Below, in pieces: positions 1-8,174 of a stretch of 26,161 nt of DNA. Position 1 is the first letter of the stretch; each line of letters opens with the position of its first letter. Origin of the DNA: Thelonectria olida (Eukaryota > Ascomycota > Sordariomycetes > Hypocreales > Nectriaceae); NCBI GenBank assembly GCA_020736575.1, contig JAGPYM010000127.1, forward strand, positions 1 to 26,161. The letters run 5' to 3'. The notes below the pieces were generated by a model, which had not been told where the DNA came from, searched no databases, and worked only from the letters and a program-made list of their open reading frames with translations. The position numbers and the translations under genes were made by a program.

Positions 1-133
1 TACTTTAAACTTAATTAAACATTCTATTAATATATTAAAAAATAATTTAAAAAGTAAGTTAAAAATATACTAATATAAATATAAGAAATAGTTTTAAAAA
101 TAGCTATAAAAATATAACTAATAAAAAGGGAGA

Positions 134-526
134 TATTATATTATAGCCTAGGCTAGGACTAAGCAGTTGCGCTTAATAGAATTATAATAGACCTAATTTT
201 TATATAATATTAAATCCTAAACTTATTTTATATAAGTAAACTAGAACTTTTAACTTACTTACTTATAATAAGCTATCTAACTAGACTTACCTCTACCTAA
301 TAAGCTTATAAGTATACTTTTAATATATAAATATATTTATTTAATATATTAAATAAATATAACTATTTTAGCTTTTAATATAACTTAATTATACTTACTT
401 ACTTTAAGTATATTACTAGATATAATAACTTATTATATTATTTAAACTTTAATACCCTAATCTTTCTACTAATATAAACTTAAAACCCTCTAGTTTTATC
501 TATTAGAAATTAACTAGATTATTATA
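134..526 (+). repeat. LTR (left copy) of a degraded retrotransposon
   Basis: A purine-rich run (AAAAAGGGAGA, 123-133) resembling a polypurine tract precedes a segment beginning TATTATATTATAG. The same start, with a purine run before it, occurs on the minus strand at 25136. The two copies also match from about 320 to 526, including the AGCTTTTAATATAACTTA stretch near 370. The 3' half, but not the 5' half, also matches the solo LTR at 10476-10863. The terminal TG/CA expected of an LTR now reads TA/TA, as C-to-T and G-to-A change would produce. The internal region would lie to the left, outside the window. The element superfamily cannot be told from the LTR. Confidence 0.6.
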
Positions 527-1145
527 ATTTTTACTATTTAGTTTAATAGCTTTATATTACCTTTTTATTTATTATAATTTATATTATAATTTATTTTAAT
601 ATAATATACTACTATTTAACTTACACTTTATAGCTTACTTTTATTTACTGGAGTAAAAAAATATATAGAATTTTAAATATATTATTTATAAACTAATCTT
701 AAAAATTATAAGCTAAATTTTACTTAAAAGTAAAAGTAGTAAATACTTATAAGGCAAGCTAATATATAAGGGGTTTAAATTATAACTAATTTTCCTTAGG
801 GCTAATCTTTCTAATTAGTTATATTATATATTTAAACTATTAAATAAATTAGAAAACCCCTACCTAGTGTAAATTCTTATTTATATAAGTAATAATATAA
901 ATAAAAGGCAGTTATATAAAAGCCCTTACTTACTTTTAAATTAATACTATATATATTTTAATTATATTATATTTTACCTAAATAGTATAATATTTAATTT
1001 CTTTATTTTAACTTTTTAATATTTTATAAAAGAGTATATTATATAATATAATAGTTATTTATTTTTTATATAAATAGGAGTAAAATATATTTTTATCTAT
1101 TTTAAAATAAGTTATTTTATTTTACTAATTAGTTTAATAATAAAT

Positions 1146-1545
1146 TTTTACCCCTAGGGGTAAAAGCTAGCTTATTAAAAGGCTAATACTATTTTATACT
1201 TTTACCCCTAGGGGTAAAAATAGATTAGTGTCCTAATAAATTTAACCTTAGTATATATTTTACTTATTTTTACCCCTAGGGGCGAAAATTAAAAGGAGCT
1301 TAAATAAGCATTTAAAATAAATATTTAATCCTTTTACTACTACTTATTTTTACTTTTAAAAGTAAAACTAAGTGGGCAGTTTAAAATGCACTCTAGTTTT
1401 TACCCTTAGGGGCAAGATTTATATTTAAATATATTACCTTTCTATTAGTATAGCCTATTTATTATTCTATCTATTTTTACCCCCTAGGGGCAAAACTAAG
1501 TAAATAGTAAGAAGTGCATTTAAACTTTTACCCCTAGGGGCGAAA
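1146..1545. repeat. Cluster of six GC-cored palindromes
   Basis: The palindrome TTTTACCCCTAGGGGTAAAA is perfect at 1146-1165 and 1200-1219. Near-copies lie at about 1267-1288, 1397-1415, 1474-1495 and 1526-1545, with changes such as GGGGCGAAA or GGGGCAAAA on the right arm. Spacing is irregular (about 50-130 bp). They are the only GC-rich words in this stretch and contain no CpA or TpG in the core, so RIP could not alter them. Function unknown; see findings. Confidence 0.85.
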
Positions 1546-1866
1546 TATATATTAGTAAATAGCTCTAATTCTTAGCCCTAACTACAACCCTAAAGACCAG
1601 TTTAGCCCTTATAATTTACTTTTAACCTTATTTATTAACCCTAATAAAAACTTTAAACTAGTTATAATACTATAAATAATTTTTATTAATATTAGAATTT
1701 AATAAGTAATATATATTTAAAGTTATTTTTTAATATATATATATTTTACTTATTTTAAAAGCTAGATTCTAATAGAATTCTACCCTTCTATTTTTAAAAG
1801 AACTCTACTTCCAGTCTTTAATAGTACATTTTCAATTTATATATAATTTTAAAGAAACTCTATAAA

Positions 1867-1952
1867 GAGTTCTTTTACAAATTACTAATAGGAACTCTAT
1901 AAAGAGTTCTTTTATAAATTACTAATAGAGTTCTTTTACAAATTACTAATAG
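1867..1952. repeat. Short tandem repeats at the AT/GC boundary
   Basis: A 25-bp unit beginning GAGTTCTTTTA and ending ATTACTAATAG occurs at 1867-1891, 1904-1928 and 1928-1952. The second copy differs by one C-to-T change. The spacer between copies one and two (GAACTCTATAAA) is partly complementary to the unit start, so GAACTCTATAAAGAGTTC forms a short hairpin. It ends just before the change to normal base composition. Confidence 0.8.
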
Positions 1953-1969
1953 GGGACGAAAACATACTT

Positions 1970-2377
1970 CTAAAGATAATCTGCTGCAGAAGATATAGCT
2001 TGTACTAAGAAAAATTCCGGTCGACCCTTCGTGTCGCATTGACTGCAGCACCACACATGACCGATTGGTTGCTCCTGGTGATTCAATTCGACGAAGAACA
2101 TGCCGTGCGATGTGATCCAGCTTTTTCTGCCTTTTGCACCCTTCCGAGCTAGTGAAGCTTCTTGGATGAAGCGACGGTTTTTCCAGACGACCTTCGGTAG
2201 ATCCTCAATAGTCGGGTTAGCAGACAGCTCTCCGACGGCAGCCTCCTCGAGCTGCTGGGCCACAGTCCTTGGTTGTGAAAGTCGCGAGAACGCAGAAGGA
2301 AAGAGTGGCGTGGGGCAAGGCGTTAAAATCTCCGGCAGAAGACTCGCCGGTGAAGAGAGCGCTGGCGAGTCCGGCAT
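1970..2377 (-). pseudogene. hAT-like transposase N-terminal fragment (BED-type finger)
   Basis: An open frame of 135 codons starting at ATG 2377 and ending at a TAG at 1970-1972. The first 60 residues are Ser/Pro-rich and unremarkable. The second half carries GRKSWITSHG, then WCCSQCDTKGRPEF, then SSAADYL. This resembles the N-terminal BED zinc-finger region of fungal hAT transposases: the R-x-S-W-I-x-x-H-G motif, a C-x2-C pair about 20 residues later, then a T/S-S-A-x-H-L motif. Here the first expected zinc-binding His (usual SAADHL) reads Tyr, a change RIP could make. No hAT catalytic or dimerisation domain follows; the frame stops 20 bp from the AT-rich block. It may be a truncated transposon or a domesticated small BED protein. 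Family assignment is by motif only. Confidence 0.45.
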
Positions 2378-3047
2378 CTTGTCGCTGGTGTCATGTGGTG
2401 TTGATGGCGAAGTTGACGCGTCGCGGTAGGATGCAGAACGTGTTAGCTGGTCTAGGGTTTAGTGTGGGTTAGCCAGCGATAGTAGGTACCAATAAGGCTA
2501 CGACTTTATATAGGAGCAAGAAGTATCACCTATTTGTGACCATCTTATATAGGGTAGGACCGGCGCAGGGCAGGCCATGTTAATCTTTTTGGGCAGTTTA
2601 GATGTAGTATAGCACATATCAACTTTATCAAATCATGTCAACTTGCAAATCGCTGGAATTGATTTGATTGAAGCGAGGAATCGGCTGGGTTGATTGATTT
2701 GATTGGGGTGATTGATTGATAGAGTTGATTTATGATGAGCGCTGCTCCTCGGCAGTCGCGTCCATCTCCCGGTGCCACGCTCACGACAGCAGCCAACCCG
2801 TTCTTTCGCCTAGAAGAGTGTAAAGAGTGTAAAGAGTGTCAAGAGTGTCTTAGTATTAGTATCCCACCCTGGTTCTTGGGAAGGAAGACATTCCAAAAAA
2901 CGGAATGTGTTAGTCATTAAGTGACACTATGTTACGCTCACCCGTCTTGATTGATGCGATCAGCGTAAGGATACAGACACAACATTGCTACGCATTTTAT
3001 ACATCGACGAACACCAGTTGCCAGTCCAGCTGACATAGCACCCTTGC
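2378..3047. other. Intergenic region
   Basis: Normal base composition, no convincing gene. It contains TATA-like words (TTTATATAG near 2506, CTTATATAG near 2545) upstream of the minus-strand frame ending at 1970, a low-complexity stretch rich in TTGATTGATT words (about 2650-2730), and a 9-bp tandem repeat (2813-2848). The short open frames here show no protein-like composition. Confidence 0.6.
2813..2848. repeat. 9-bp tandem repeat, four copies
   Basis: Four copies of a TAAAGAGTG-type unit in direct tandem (GAAGAGTG, TAAAGAGTG, TAAAGAGTG, TCAAGAGTG). Simple-sequence minisatellite with no visible function. Confidence 0.8.
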
Positions 3048-3269
3048 ATGTTAATCACAGCTGAACAGAAGTCGGCGAATCCCAGTTACTTCAACTCTCC
3101 CGAGCTGAGTACTCTCTTTGACAACAATATGTCATCATCTGCTGAGAATGTGTCGCTTCCGGCCTCTGGGTGGGAAGTTGTCATGCGAGGAACTTACGCG
3201 ACCAGGCAGAAGCAATGGCACGATCCAAACGAGGCTCTAGAGCTGATGTACAAGGAATCGTACCGTTGA
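3048..3269 (+). CDS. Small hypothetical protein (73 aa, or 47 aa from the second ATG)
   Basis: Open frame ending at 3269. The ATG at 3048 gives 73 residues; the one at 3129 (context CAATATGTC, followed by Ser residues) gives 47. The second start fits better because the peptide then begins MSSSAENVSLPASGWEVVMRG, much like the N-terminal repeats of the protein at 4756 (M-S/P-QQQWE..S..). No signal peptide, membrane segment or known domain is visible. Not recognised. It could be the first exon of a longer gene, but no obvious donor links it to the gene at 3417. Confidence 0.3.
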   Translation: MLITAEQKSANPSYFNSPELSTLFDNNMSSSAENVSLPASGWEVVMRGTYATRQKQWHDPNEALELMYKESYR

Positions 3270-3416
3270 AGAAAGCCCTCGGTGCGCCTATTTAAACCAT
3301 TCACACAGTCTTCAGTGTAGGACAGTAATTGCAACTCGCAGGTGTGCTACCGTCCCAGTAGAATCCATCTTTCTCAACGTCTACATACGGACCAGGTTTG
3401 AAAGCACCGAACCAGC

Positions 3417-3774
3417 ATGGACCCAATCTCCCTGGCCGTGGCCGTTGTGGCCGCCATTTTTGCCTTCACGGGTCCAATGCTTCCCTCCCTCTGGAGGAGG
3501 ATCAGGCAGTGGTATGGTTCCGCATGTCGATCGAAAAGTAGGTCAATCCAAACGTTCAGTCCCCCACCTCTTGAGCAAGTCTGGATCCTAATATTCTCCT
3601 CCCCATGCAGGATACTTGCAGCAGCTGGGCAGCCGCCGTGTGACAAACGACGTCCAGCGCATGCTAGCAGCTGACTCGGGCTTGAGATTTGCTGCTCAAC
3701 AGTATTATGTCGATGGAGAACGCATCGCCTATCAAGATGGAGATGGCTATGGTAGCGAGTTTAGCGACATGTAG
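3417..3774 (+). CDS. Small hypothetical protein with N-terminal hydrophobic segment (94 aa, one intron)
   Basis: Exons 3417-3537 and 3611-3774, intron 3538-3610 (73 nt; GTAGGT donor, ATGCAG acceptor). The splice joins the frames exactly and yields a 94-residue protein ending at TAG 3772-3774. Residues 6-22 (LAVAVVAAIFAFTGPML) form one hydrophobic helix near the N-terminus, followed by a basic, aromatic stretch (WRRIRQWYG). The C-terminal half is soluble, mildly acidic and ends YGSEFSDM. It looks like a small membrane-anchored protein with its bulk in the cytosol, or a weak signal-anchor protein. I do not recognise a family. The clean splice-and-continue reading is the main evidence that it is real. 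Confidence 0.55.
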
Positions 3775-4755
3775 TGGGCTCTACAGACATCATGCACCAG
3801 GCAGGGGAGTGCCCCGTCCACCTCAAGCAGTATAGATCTAGCGGCTTCATAGAGCAGTGATCACGCCTCAGTAGGGGTTGAAATTGACTAGGAGATCTTT
3901 GGAAACTTACCGCAATAAGCCTATGACTTCACTGAACTGGACATCTACTCCTGAAAAACCAATCCGTACACTGTACACATGTTATCGCTCTGTAGCCTCA
4001 TCGTATGACCAAGCAGACTCTGACATTCGATGTCAAGCGCAGAAAGGGAATGCGCAAGTTTCGTTGAAACTATCTCTACGCCACTTGAAATAGTGGGGGG
4101 CCAGGTTCAGCTCAACAATCTCGGTATGTGACGACGTAAATGGAAATTTTACACGCAAGGCTCTCCAGAAAGACTATCGTGGACTGCAGAATTCCGTTTT
4201 TGTCCATATTACGAGGCGTCAACCAGTAACTACGCAACAATGGGCGTATATCGACTGACTTTCGGCTACAGCCTACAAGGGTGGCTCCATCATATGGTAC
4301 GAGATACAAGCTTCAGCGGTGTGGCGTTGTTAGACGTTCTCTAAATGGTGAAGTTCAAATGTGGCTGACCTTGTAGTCGCGCTTTCCACGCTGCGCTTTG
4401 TCACGCGTGAATTTGCTGCGGACTGATGAGCTGTTCCTGAGCGCCGTGTGACGACCCTTTCTTCACCTGAATCATGATACTGCATGTTTCTCAGAAGATG
4501 ATCCGTAATATCGACCGCTGAGATCCTTACAGTGTTGTTTTTGAAGTCTGACTCGTCAGGGTTTCGTCATCCGCTGACTCAAGTCGTGCTCTGTTTATCT
4601 TCAATGTCTTTCACCTCCTCTTGACAGTCTATTTCATCTTTCTTTCCTTTCTCACATTCAATTACAAAGAATCCCCAAGCCTTCTGGCTGAATCAAACCC
4701 ACAACAGTATTCAACCTTCGAGCACGAAAATACGCAGAAACCAAGACTCAGCATT
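3775..4755. other. Intergenic region
   Basis: Normal-composition DNA of about 1 kb without a convincing gene. The short frames at 3878-4093 (+) and 4112-4309 (-) lack protein-like composition and supporting splice sites. The last 130 bp (4600-4755) are pyrimidine-rich (CTTTCACCTCCTCTTGAC, TTTCTTTCCTTTCTCACATTC), typical of a fungal core promoter/5' leader for the gene starting at 4756. Confidence 0.5.
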
Positions 4756-5262
4756 ATGTCCCAGCAACAGTGGGAGCCGATAAGTCAGGGCGACAGCGGC
4801 TCTCTCTTTGTCAAACGCAACTCACGCCATGGAAGCATGACACAGGACTCAAGAGTCACCACCATGCCTCAGCAGCAGTGGGAGCTCATGAGCAAGAGCC
4901 AAGCAGGGTCTCTATACCCCAGCGGCTATGCTAGCAACGGCCCTCTTGTGTCTCACCGGGCCGAGCCCCGACTTCACTTTGTCGTCGAAACCGCGCAAGC
5001 CAAACTCCAGGTCAAAGTCTCCGATAGAAGTCCCTTAGCTGAGAGGCTACTGGATATGGCTAGCGATATGTTAAAGGGCAGAAGTATGTCTCCTATCACC
5101 TGTTCCACCACATCTTCTCTGCACCACCTTCTCTCGCTAACATTCAGGATCAGGATGAGAGGATCGCACCTACCAGACGGCGAATATAGAGTACAGAGCT
5201 TCCGAGTCTGGGTTAAAATTGTGATGGAGCCCTGGGGTTTTGATTCCAATCATGCATTGTGA
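4756..5262 (+). CDS. Hypothetical protein with duplicated QQQWE N-terminal motif
   Basis: Start chosen at ATG 4756 (context AGCATTATGTCC); the frame is open upstream but without an ATG. Read through, it gives 168 residues. The N-terminus contains two related blocks, MSQQQWEPIS...GSLF and MPQQQWELMS...GSLY, about 37 residues apart, then a better-structured stretch (RLHFVVETAQAKLQVKV, SPLAERLLDMASDMLKG). A strong intron consensus lies inside: GTATGT at 5084, branch CTAAC, ATTCAG ending 5147 (64 nt). Splicing it shifts the frame and ends the protein after 112 residues at TGA 5156-5158. Read-through keeps a plausible C-terminus (HLPDGEYRVQSFRVWVKIV). So either a short spliced form, intron retention, or a one-base frameshift that broke the gene. 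Family unknown. Confidence 0.45.
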   Translation: MSQQQWEPISQGDSGSLFVKRNSRHGSMTQDSRVTTMPQQQWELMSKSQAGSLYPSGYASNGPLVSHRAEPRLHFVVETAQAKLQVKVSDRSPLAERLLDMASDMLKGRSMSPITCSTTSSLHHLLSLTFRIRMRGSHLPDGEYRVQSFRVWVKIVMEPWGFDSNHAL

Positions 5263-5682
5263 ACCTCTTTCGTGTATGTTATGAGAGGAATCATAGGATG
5301 GACGGTTTAAGGGCGAGGGAGGTTCAAGAGATACACACGCTCGTTAGCAAATATCCCAATGTCTTTCAGAACACTTTTATTATTCCAACTGATTTGAATT
5401 CTCTGCTGACTGCTCCATCAAGGGGCAGGTTGCTGGCACAGAGGCAAAGGACACAGTCTTTTCCACAATCTAAGCATTTTACAAACCCAATGCTTCCAAA
5501 GTGACCAAATACTTTATTCCAACAACCACTACTTGATAGCATAGCCCTCGCCGTTTCACCAACTACTGCTACATTTTGAAGATCTATTGTCTAGGTGCAC
5601 ACCGGTCGGTTTTCTTCTTTGGACTGATTAGGACACTCTTTCCAGTATGACTGCGCAATAGCATACTCACGTTTGGCGTTCT
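5263..5682. other. Intergenic region
   Basis: About 420 bp between the convergent genes at 4756-5262 (+) and 5683-5913 (-). It should hold both 3' ends. No gene or repeat recognised. On the minus strand, a frame from 5646 downwards to a TAG could be joined to the gene at 5683-5913 by a 36-nt GT-AG segment, but that is shorter than normal fungal introns. Confidence 0.4.
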
Positions 5683-5913
5683 TTACTCAAATCTCCAAAA
5701 GCTCCCAGTCATGTTCATGGAAATTGAACAAGCATATTCTTCAGCCATCTTCTTGAAGATTTCGAATTCATATCCCCATGGTTTGCCAGTGTACATCATG
5801 GAGCCCCCGTCAGGGAAATGAGCCTCTGCGGTAAAGTTGGTGTATTTGTCGTAGACGCCAAATCTTTCTTTCACTTTGCTGACGAATCGTCGAAACCAGT
5901 TCCGGACGGGCAT
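5683..5913 (-). CDS. Small hypothetical protein (76 aa)
   Basis: ATG at 5913 in good context (GTCAAAATGCCC), stop TAA at 5683-5685. The N-terminus is basic (RNWFRRFVSKVKERF); the middle reads NFTAEAHFPDGG and MMYTGKPWGYEFEIFKKMAEEY. Charge pattern and aromatic content look like a folded small protein, not random translation. No signal peptide or membrane segment is seen. A 36-nt GT-AG segment overlapping the stop (GTAAAG to GCGCAG) would extend it by about 20 residues, but the length is marginal for a fungal intron. No family recognised. Confidence 0.45.
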   Translation of the reverse strand: MPVRNWFRRFVSKVKERFGVYDKYTNFTAEAHFPDGGSMMYTGKPWGYEFEIFKKMAEEYACSISMNMTGSFWRFE

Positions 5914-6584
5914 TTTGACAGTGGAAGCACTTGGTGATGGTCAGAGAGGTGTGGGAATGGATTTGGACGAGAGAAGTGATTTGTTGTATTGGAGAGCTGA
6001 GTACATGTAGTCTGATAAAACCTCCCCTCGGCCCCCTGAAAGGAGCTAGTTCCGAGTGCCATCGATAATATAGGCTCCCACGTAATGTCAGCCATGCCCC
6101 CAGACAAAATCCTCAACTTTAGCGTCAATCAAGGGTCGTCTGAAAGTCATACGTTCGACTGGAAAGTGTAAAAACTCCGGACGAGTGGAAGTAGGCTGTG
6201 GAACTTGAGAGTAAAGTAACTTGAAAGAGAGCTGTACATCTCGAGAATGAGACTATTGTAAGTTAGGAACCACCGCGGATACCTAACAAACCCCAGGCTG
6301 TCTCGTAACGCCAGGGGCGCCATGCAAGCTGATGTACGTATCAAATTCGGTCAGCCGGTGTATCGAACGATGGGGTGCTATCTCTGTGCTGTCTGCCTCA
6401 CTCTCCAGGGTACTGAGTACATCTGTCCCTAGAAGGTGACTACCGCGAGGCAAAGTGTTGCCACCCATTATAAGATGTCCGGGAGGCGTCCAGCTGCGAG
6501 TCGACAGCAAAGCCAACTTTGCTCTTTCATTCTCGTGTCTTCCGTTTGCCTGTCTAACTGAACATCTCGCTTTTACAGCTCAAC
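5914..6584. other. Intergenic region with promoter of the gene at 6585
   Basis: No convincing gene; the overlapping minus-strand frames (5871-6128, 6147-6344, 6283-6516) are short and not protein-like. Just before 6585 the sequence CTAACTGAACATCTCGCTTTTACAG ends at about 6576. It looks like a branch site and acceptor of a 5'-UTR intron, followed by CTCAACATGCCC. Confidence 0.45.
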
Positions 6585-7400
6585 ATGCCCAAGATGAAGC
6601 CTCTGAGGTTTGATGACCTCGAGGATCATGACGGTGTGTCCTACAAGAGCACAAACACCGCAGTGCACGCGTCATTTACGGCCGTTTCGGCGCCAAATAG
6701 CCGACACGCGGCCCGGCTCGCTCAGCTGGCTGTATCAGTGCAGAAACCACAGCGCAAGAAACATAGCACCCGGAAGTTACAGCTCCCACCACCTGTTTCC
6801 ACACATCGACACCAGATCCAATACGTCCCAGATCGAAGAGTTCTTCCCCAAGAAGTCGTGGATTGGGACGAGTCGGCCTCCACTGCCTCTTGGGTTTCGG
6901 GAGAGACCGTCGGTGCGCCCCCTCAGCTTGCTGATTATCGTCTGCACCCAAACTCAGACTCAATCACTCCTCAAGCCGCCCCTCAGAACGCAGAAGCATT
7001 CTGGAAGACGGCTCCTGATGCTTGGTCTGAAGCATCTTCTGGTATGCGGCCAACCGAACCATATCCCGATGGTCAACGCCCCAGGGCTGAGGAGATTTCT
7101 CCGCCGGAGGAGTCAGGTGCAGTTCCTTATTCAGTCCAGCAGCAGGTTACGACAGTTATCCAGCCGCGCTCATCTCAAGCGGCCCCAAAGGTAACGCGAT
7201 GGCGCACTGATTCCAAGACCACGTATGAAGTCAGATACGGCTCTGGCTCTCTGAGGGTATCAGCACCGGTCGGAAGCAATGAAGTGGCATTGTTTAATGC
7301 CGTTGCTGACGCAAACGCGGATCCTAACCGGGGTTCACCTGAGGTCAGTATACGAAAGGTTTCCGAACTTGCAGTGTCGATAAAGCAGGATGCTGAGTAA
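6585..7400 (+). CDS. Hypothetical low-complexity protein (271 aa)
   Basis: Uninterrupted frame from ATG 6585 (context CTCAACATGCCC, a good fungal start) to TAA 7398-7400. Residues 1-60 are basic (MPKMKPLRFDDLEDHDG, then QKPQRKKHSTRKLQ). Residues 60-205 are rich in Pro, Ser, Gln and Ala and probably disordered. The C-terminal 65 residues look folded (KTTYEVRYGSGSLRVSAPVG..., ISIKQ-type ending). No signal peptide or membrane segment; the basic clusters could act in nuclear localisation, which is inference. I do not recognise the family. The overlapping 194-aa frame at 6610-7194 is a shadow of this one. Length, start context and a probable 5'-UTR intron support a real gene. Confidence 0.6.
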   Translation: MPKMKPLRFDDLEDHDGVSYKSTNTAVHASFTAVSAPNSRHAARLAQLAVSVQKPQRKKHSTRKLQLPPPVSTHRHQIQYVPDRRVLPQEVVDWDESASTASWVSGETVGAPPQLADYRLHPNSDSITPQAAPQNAEAFWKTAPDAWSEASSGMRPTEPYPDGQRPRAEEISPPEESGAVPYSVQQQVTTVIQPRSSQAAPKVTRWRTDSKTTYEVRYGSGSLRVSAPVGSNEVALFNAVADANADPNRGSPEVSIRKVSELAVSIKQDAE

Positions 7401-8174
7401 TTTAGTAGATTGTCACCGTGACGAAAATATCCCGTGGGGAGAGAGGAGGGAGTCGTCGAGGTAAATGATCATGACGAATAGCGGAAGAGATCTGCGTTTT
7501 AGCCTTGGAAGAGATCTGCGTTTTAGCCTTGGAAGAGATCGGAAGATGGTTAGAATGTAACCGAGGAGACTTATGCGAGTATCTTTATCCTTTCAAGTAC
7601 GAATTACCAGTTTGCAACAGTCAGCATGTCAAAGCATGGGTCGTCTATGCCTCTTTTATCGAATTCCTCGAAAGAAAGGCTCCCAAGTTTCGTAGCGTAT
7701 GCTTACAGGCTCTACAGCAGCGACAAGTGAAGTGTTAACACGTTTAGAGGGCAAGGTGTTGGTACAGCCAACGCAACTGAGCGAAGCGCCGTCACGGATA
7801 ATGATATGCAGTCGTGACAACAATTTCATACGAGGCATTTTCTACTCATCTCAAGTTTGAAGAGTTATTTCAAGAGGATCTTCATCTCTCGTCGTTCGCC
7901 ATCCGTTTGTGATGTCGACAATCTCACGACAGCCCTCGGTTACCCACATCCACTTTCTCAAAAACCGAGGAGTGGCCTTCTAACTTTCTTTCAAGTATGG
8001 CTCTCCCCATAAAATTAGGCCCTTCCTATCGTAGTCAGGTTGGTTGCCATTGTCGCCTCGGCAAACTCGCAGAGCTACTGACACTAGCGTATCTTCTTTT
8101 AGTGCACTTAGTTGTATAAGATATAAAAAGTCTCTAATAAGATCTACCAGGAAATTTATATGATTAAATGAATG
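7401..8174. other. Intergenic region with a gene-like scrap
   Basis: It contains a 24-bp tandem duplication (7483-7530) and an open frame of about 85 codons (7484-7738, +) without an ATG. That frame reads sensibly (LEEIGRWLECNRGDLCEYLYPF..., VYASFIEFLERKAPKFRSV) and could be an exon or gene remnant. I do not recognise it. From 8090 to 8170 the DNA becomes AT-rich. Nothing else is supported. Confidence 0.4.
7483..7530 (+). repeat. 24-bp perfect tandem duplication
   Basis: The unit starting GGAAGAGATCTGCG and ending TTTTAGCCTT occurs at 7483-7506 and again at 7507-7530, followed by a partial third copy (GGAAGAGAT). As 24 is a multiple of three it preserves the open frame, repeating EEICVLAL. 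Likely recent replication slippage. Confidence 0.85.

Larger units (their letters stand above)
1..1969. other. AT-rich RIP-degraded repeat block (left)
   Basis: Extremely AT-rich DNA with many TpA steps and almost no CpA or TpG; the first 120 bases hold one CA and no TG. That is the expected product of repeat-induced point mutation in a filamentous ascomycete. No open gene is readable. Recognisable items inside are an LTR (134-526), a group of GC-cored palindromes (1146-1545) and short tandem repeats (1867-1952), listed separately. The boundary with normal DNA near 1955-1970 is abrupt. Confidence 0.85.

Noticed and set aside
1146..1545. Repeated palindromes as a CRISPR array
   Set aside because: Spacing is irregular, copies are palindromes of 20 bp without unique equal-length spacers, and the genome is fungal.
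5646..5685. 36-nt intron extending the 76-aa minus-strand gene
   Set aside because: The joined frame is open for about 20 codons, but 36 nt is shorter than normal fungal introns and no branch site is clear.
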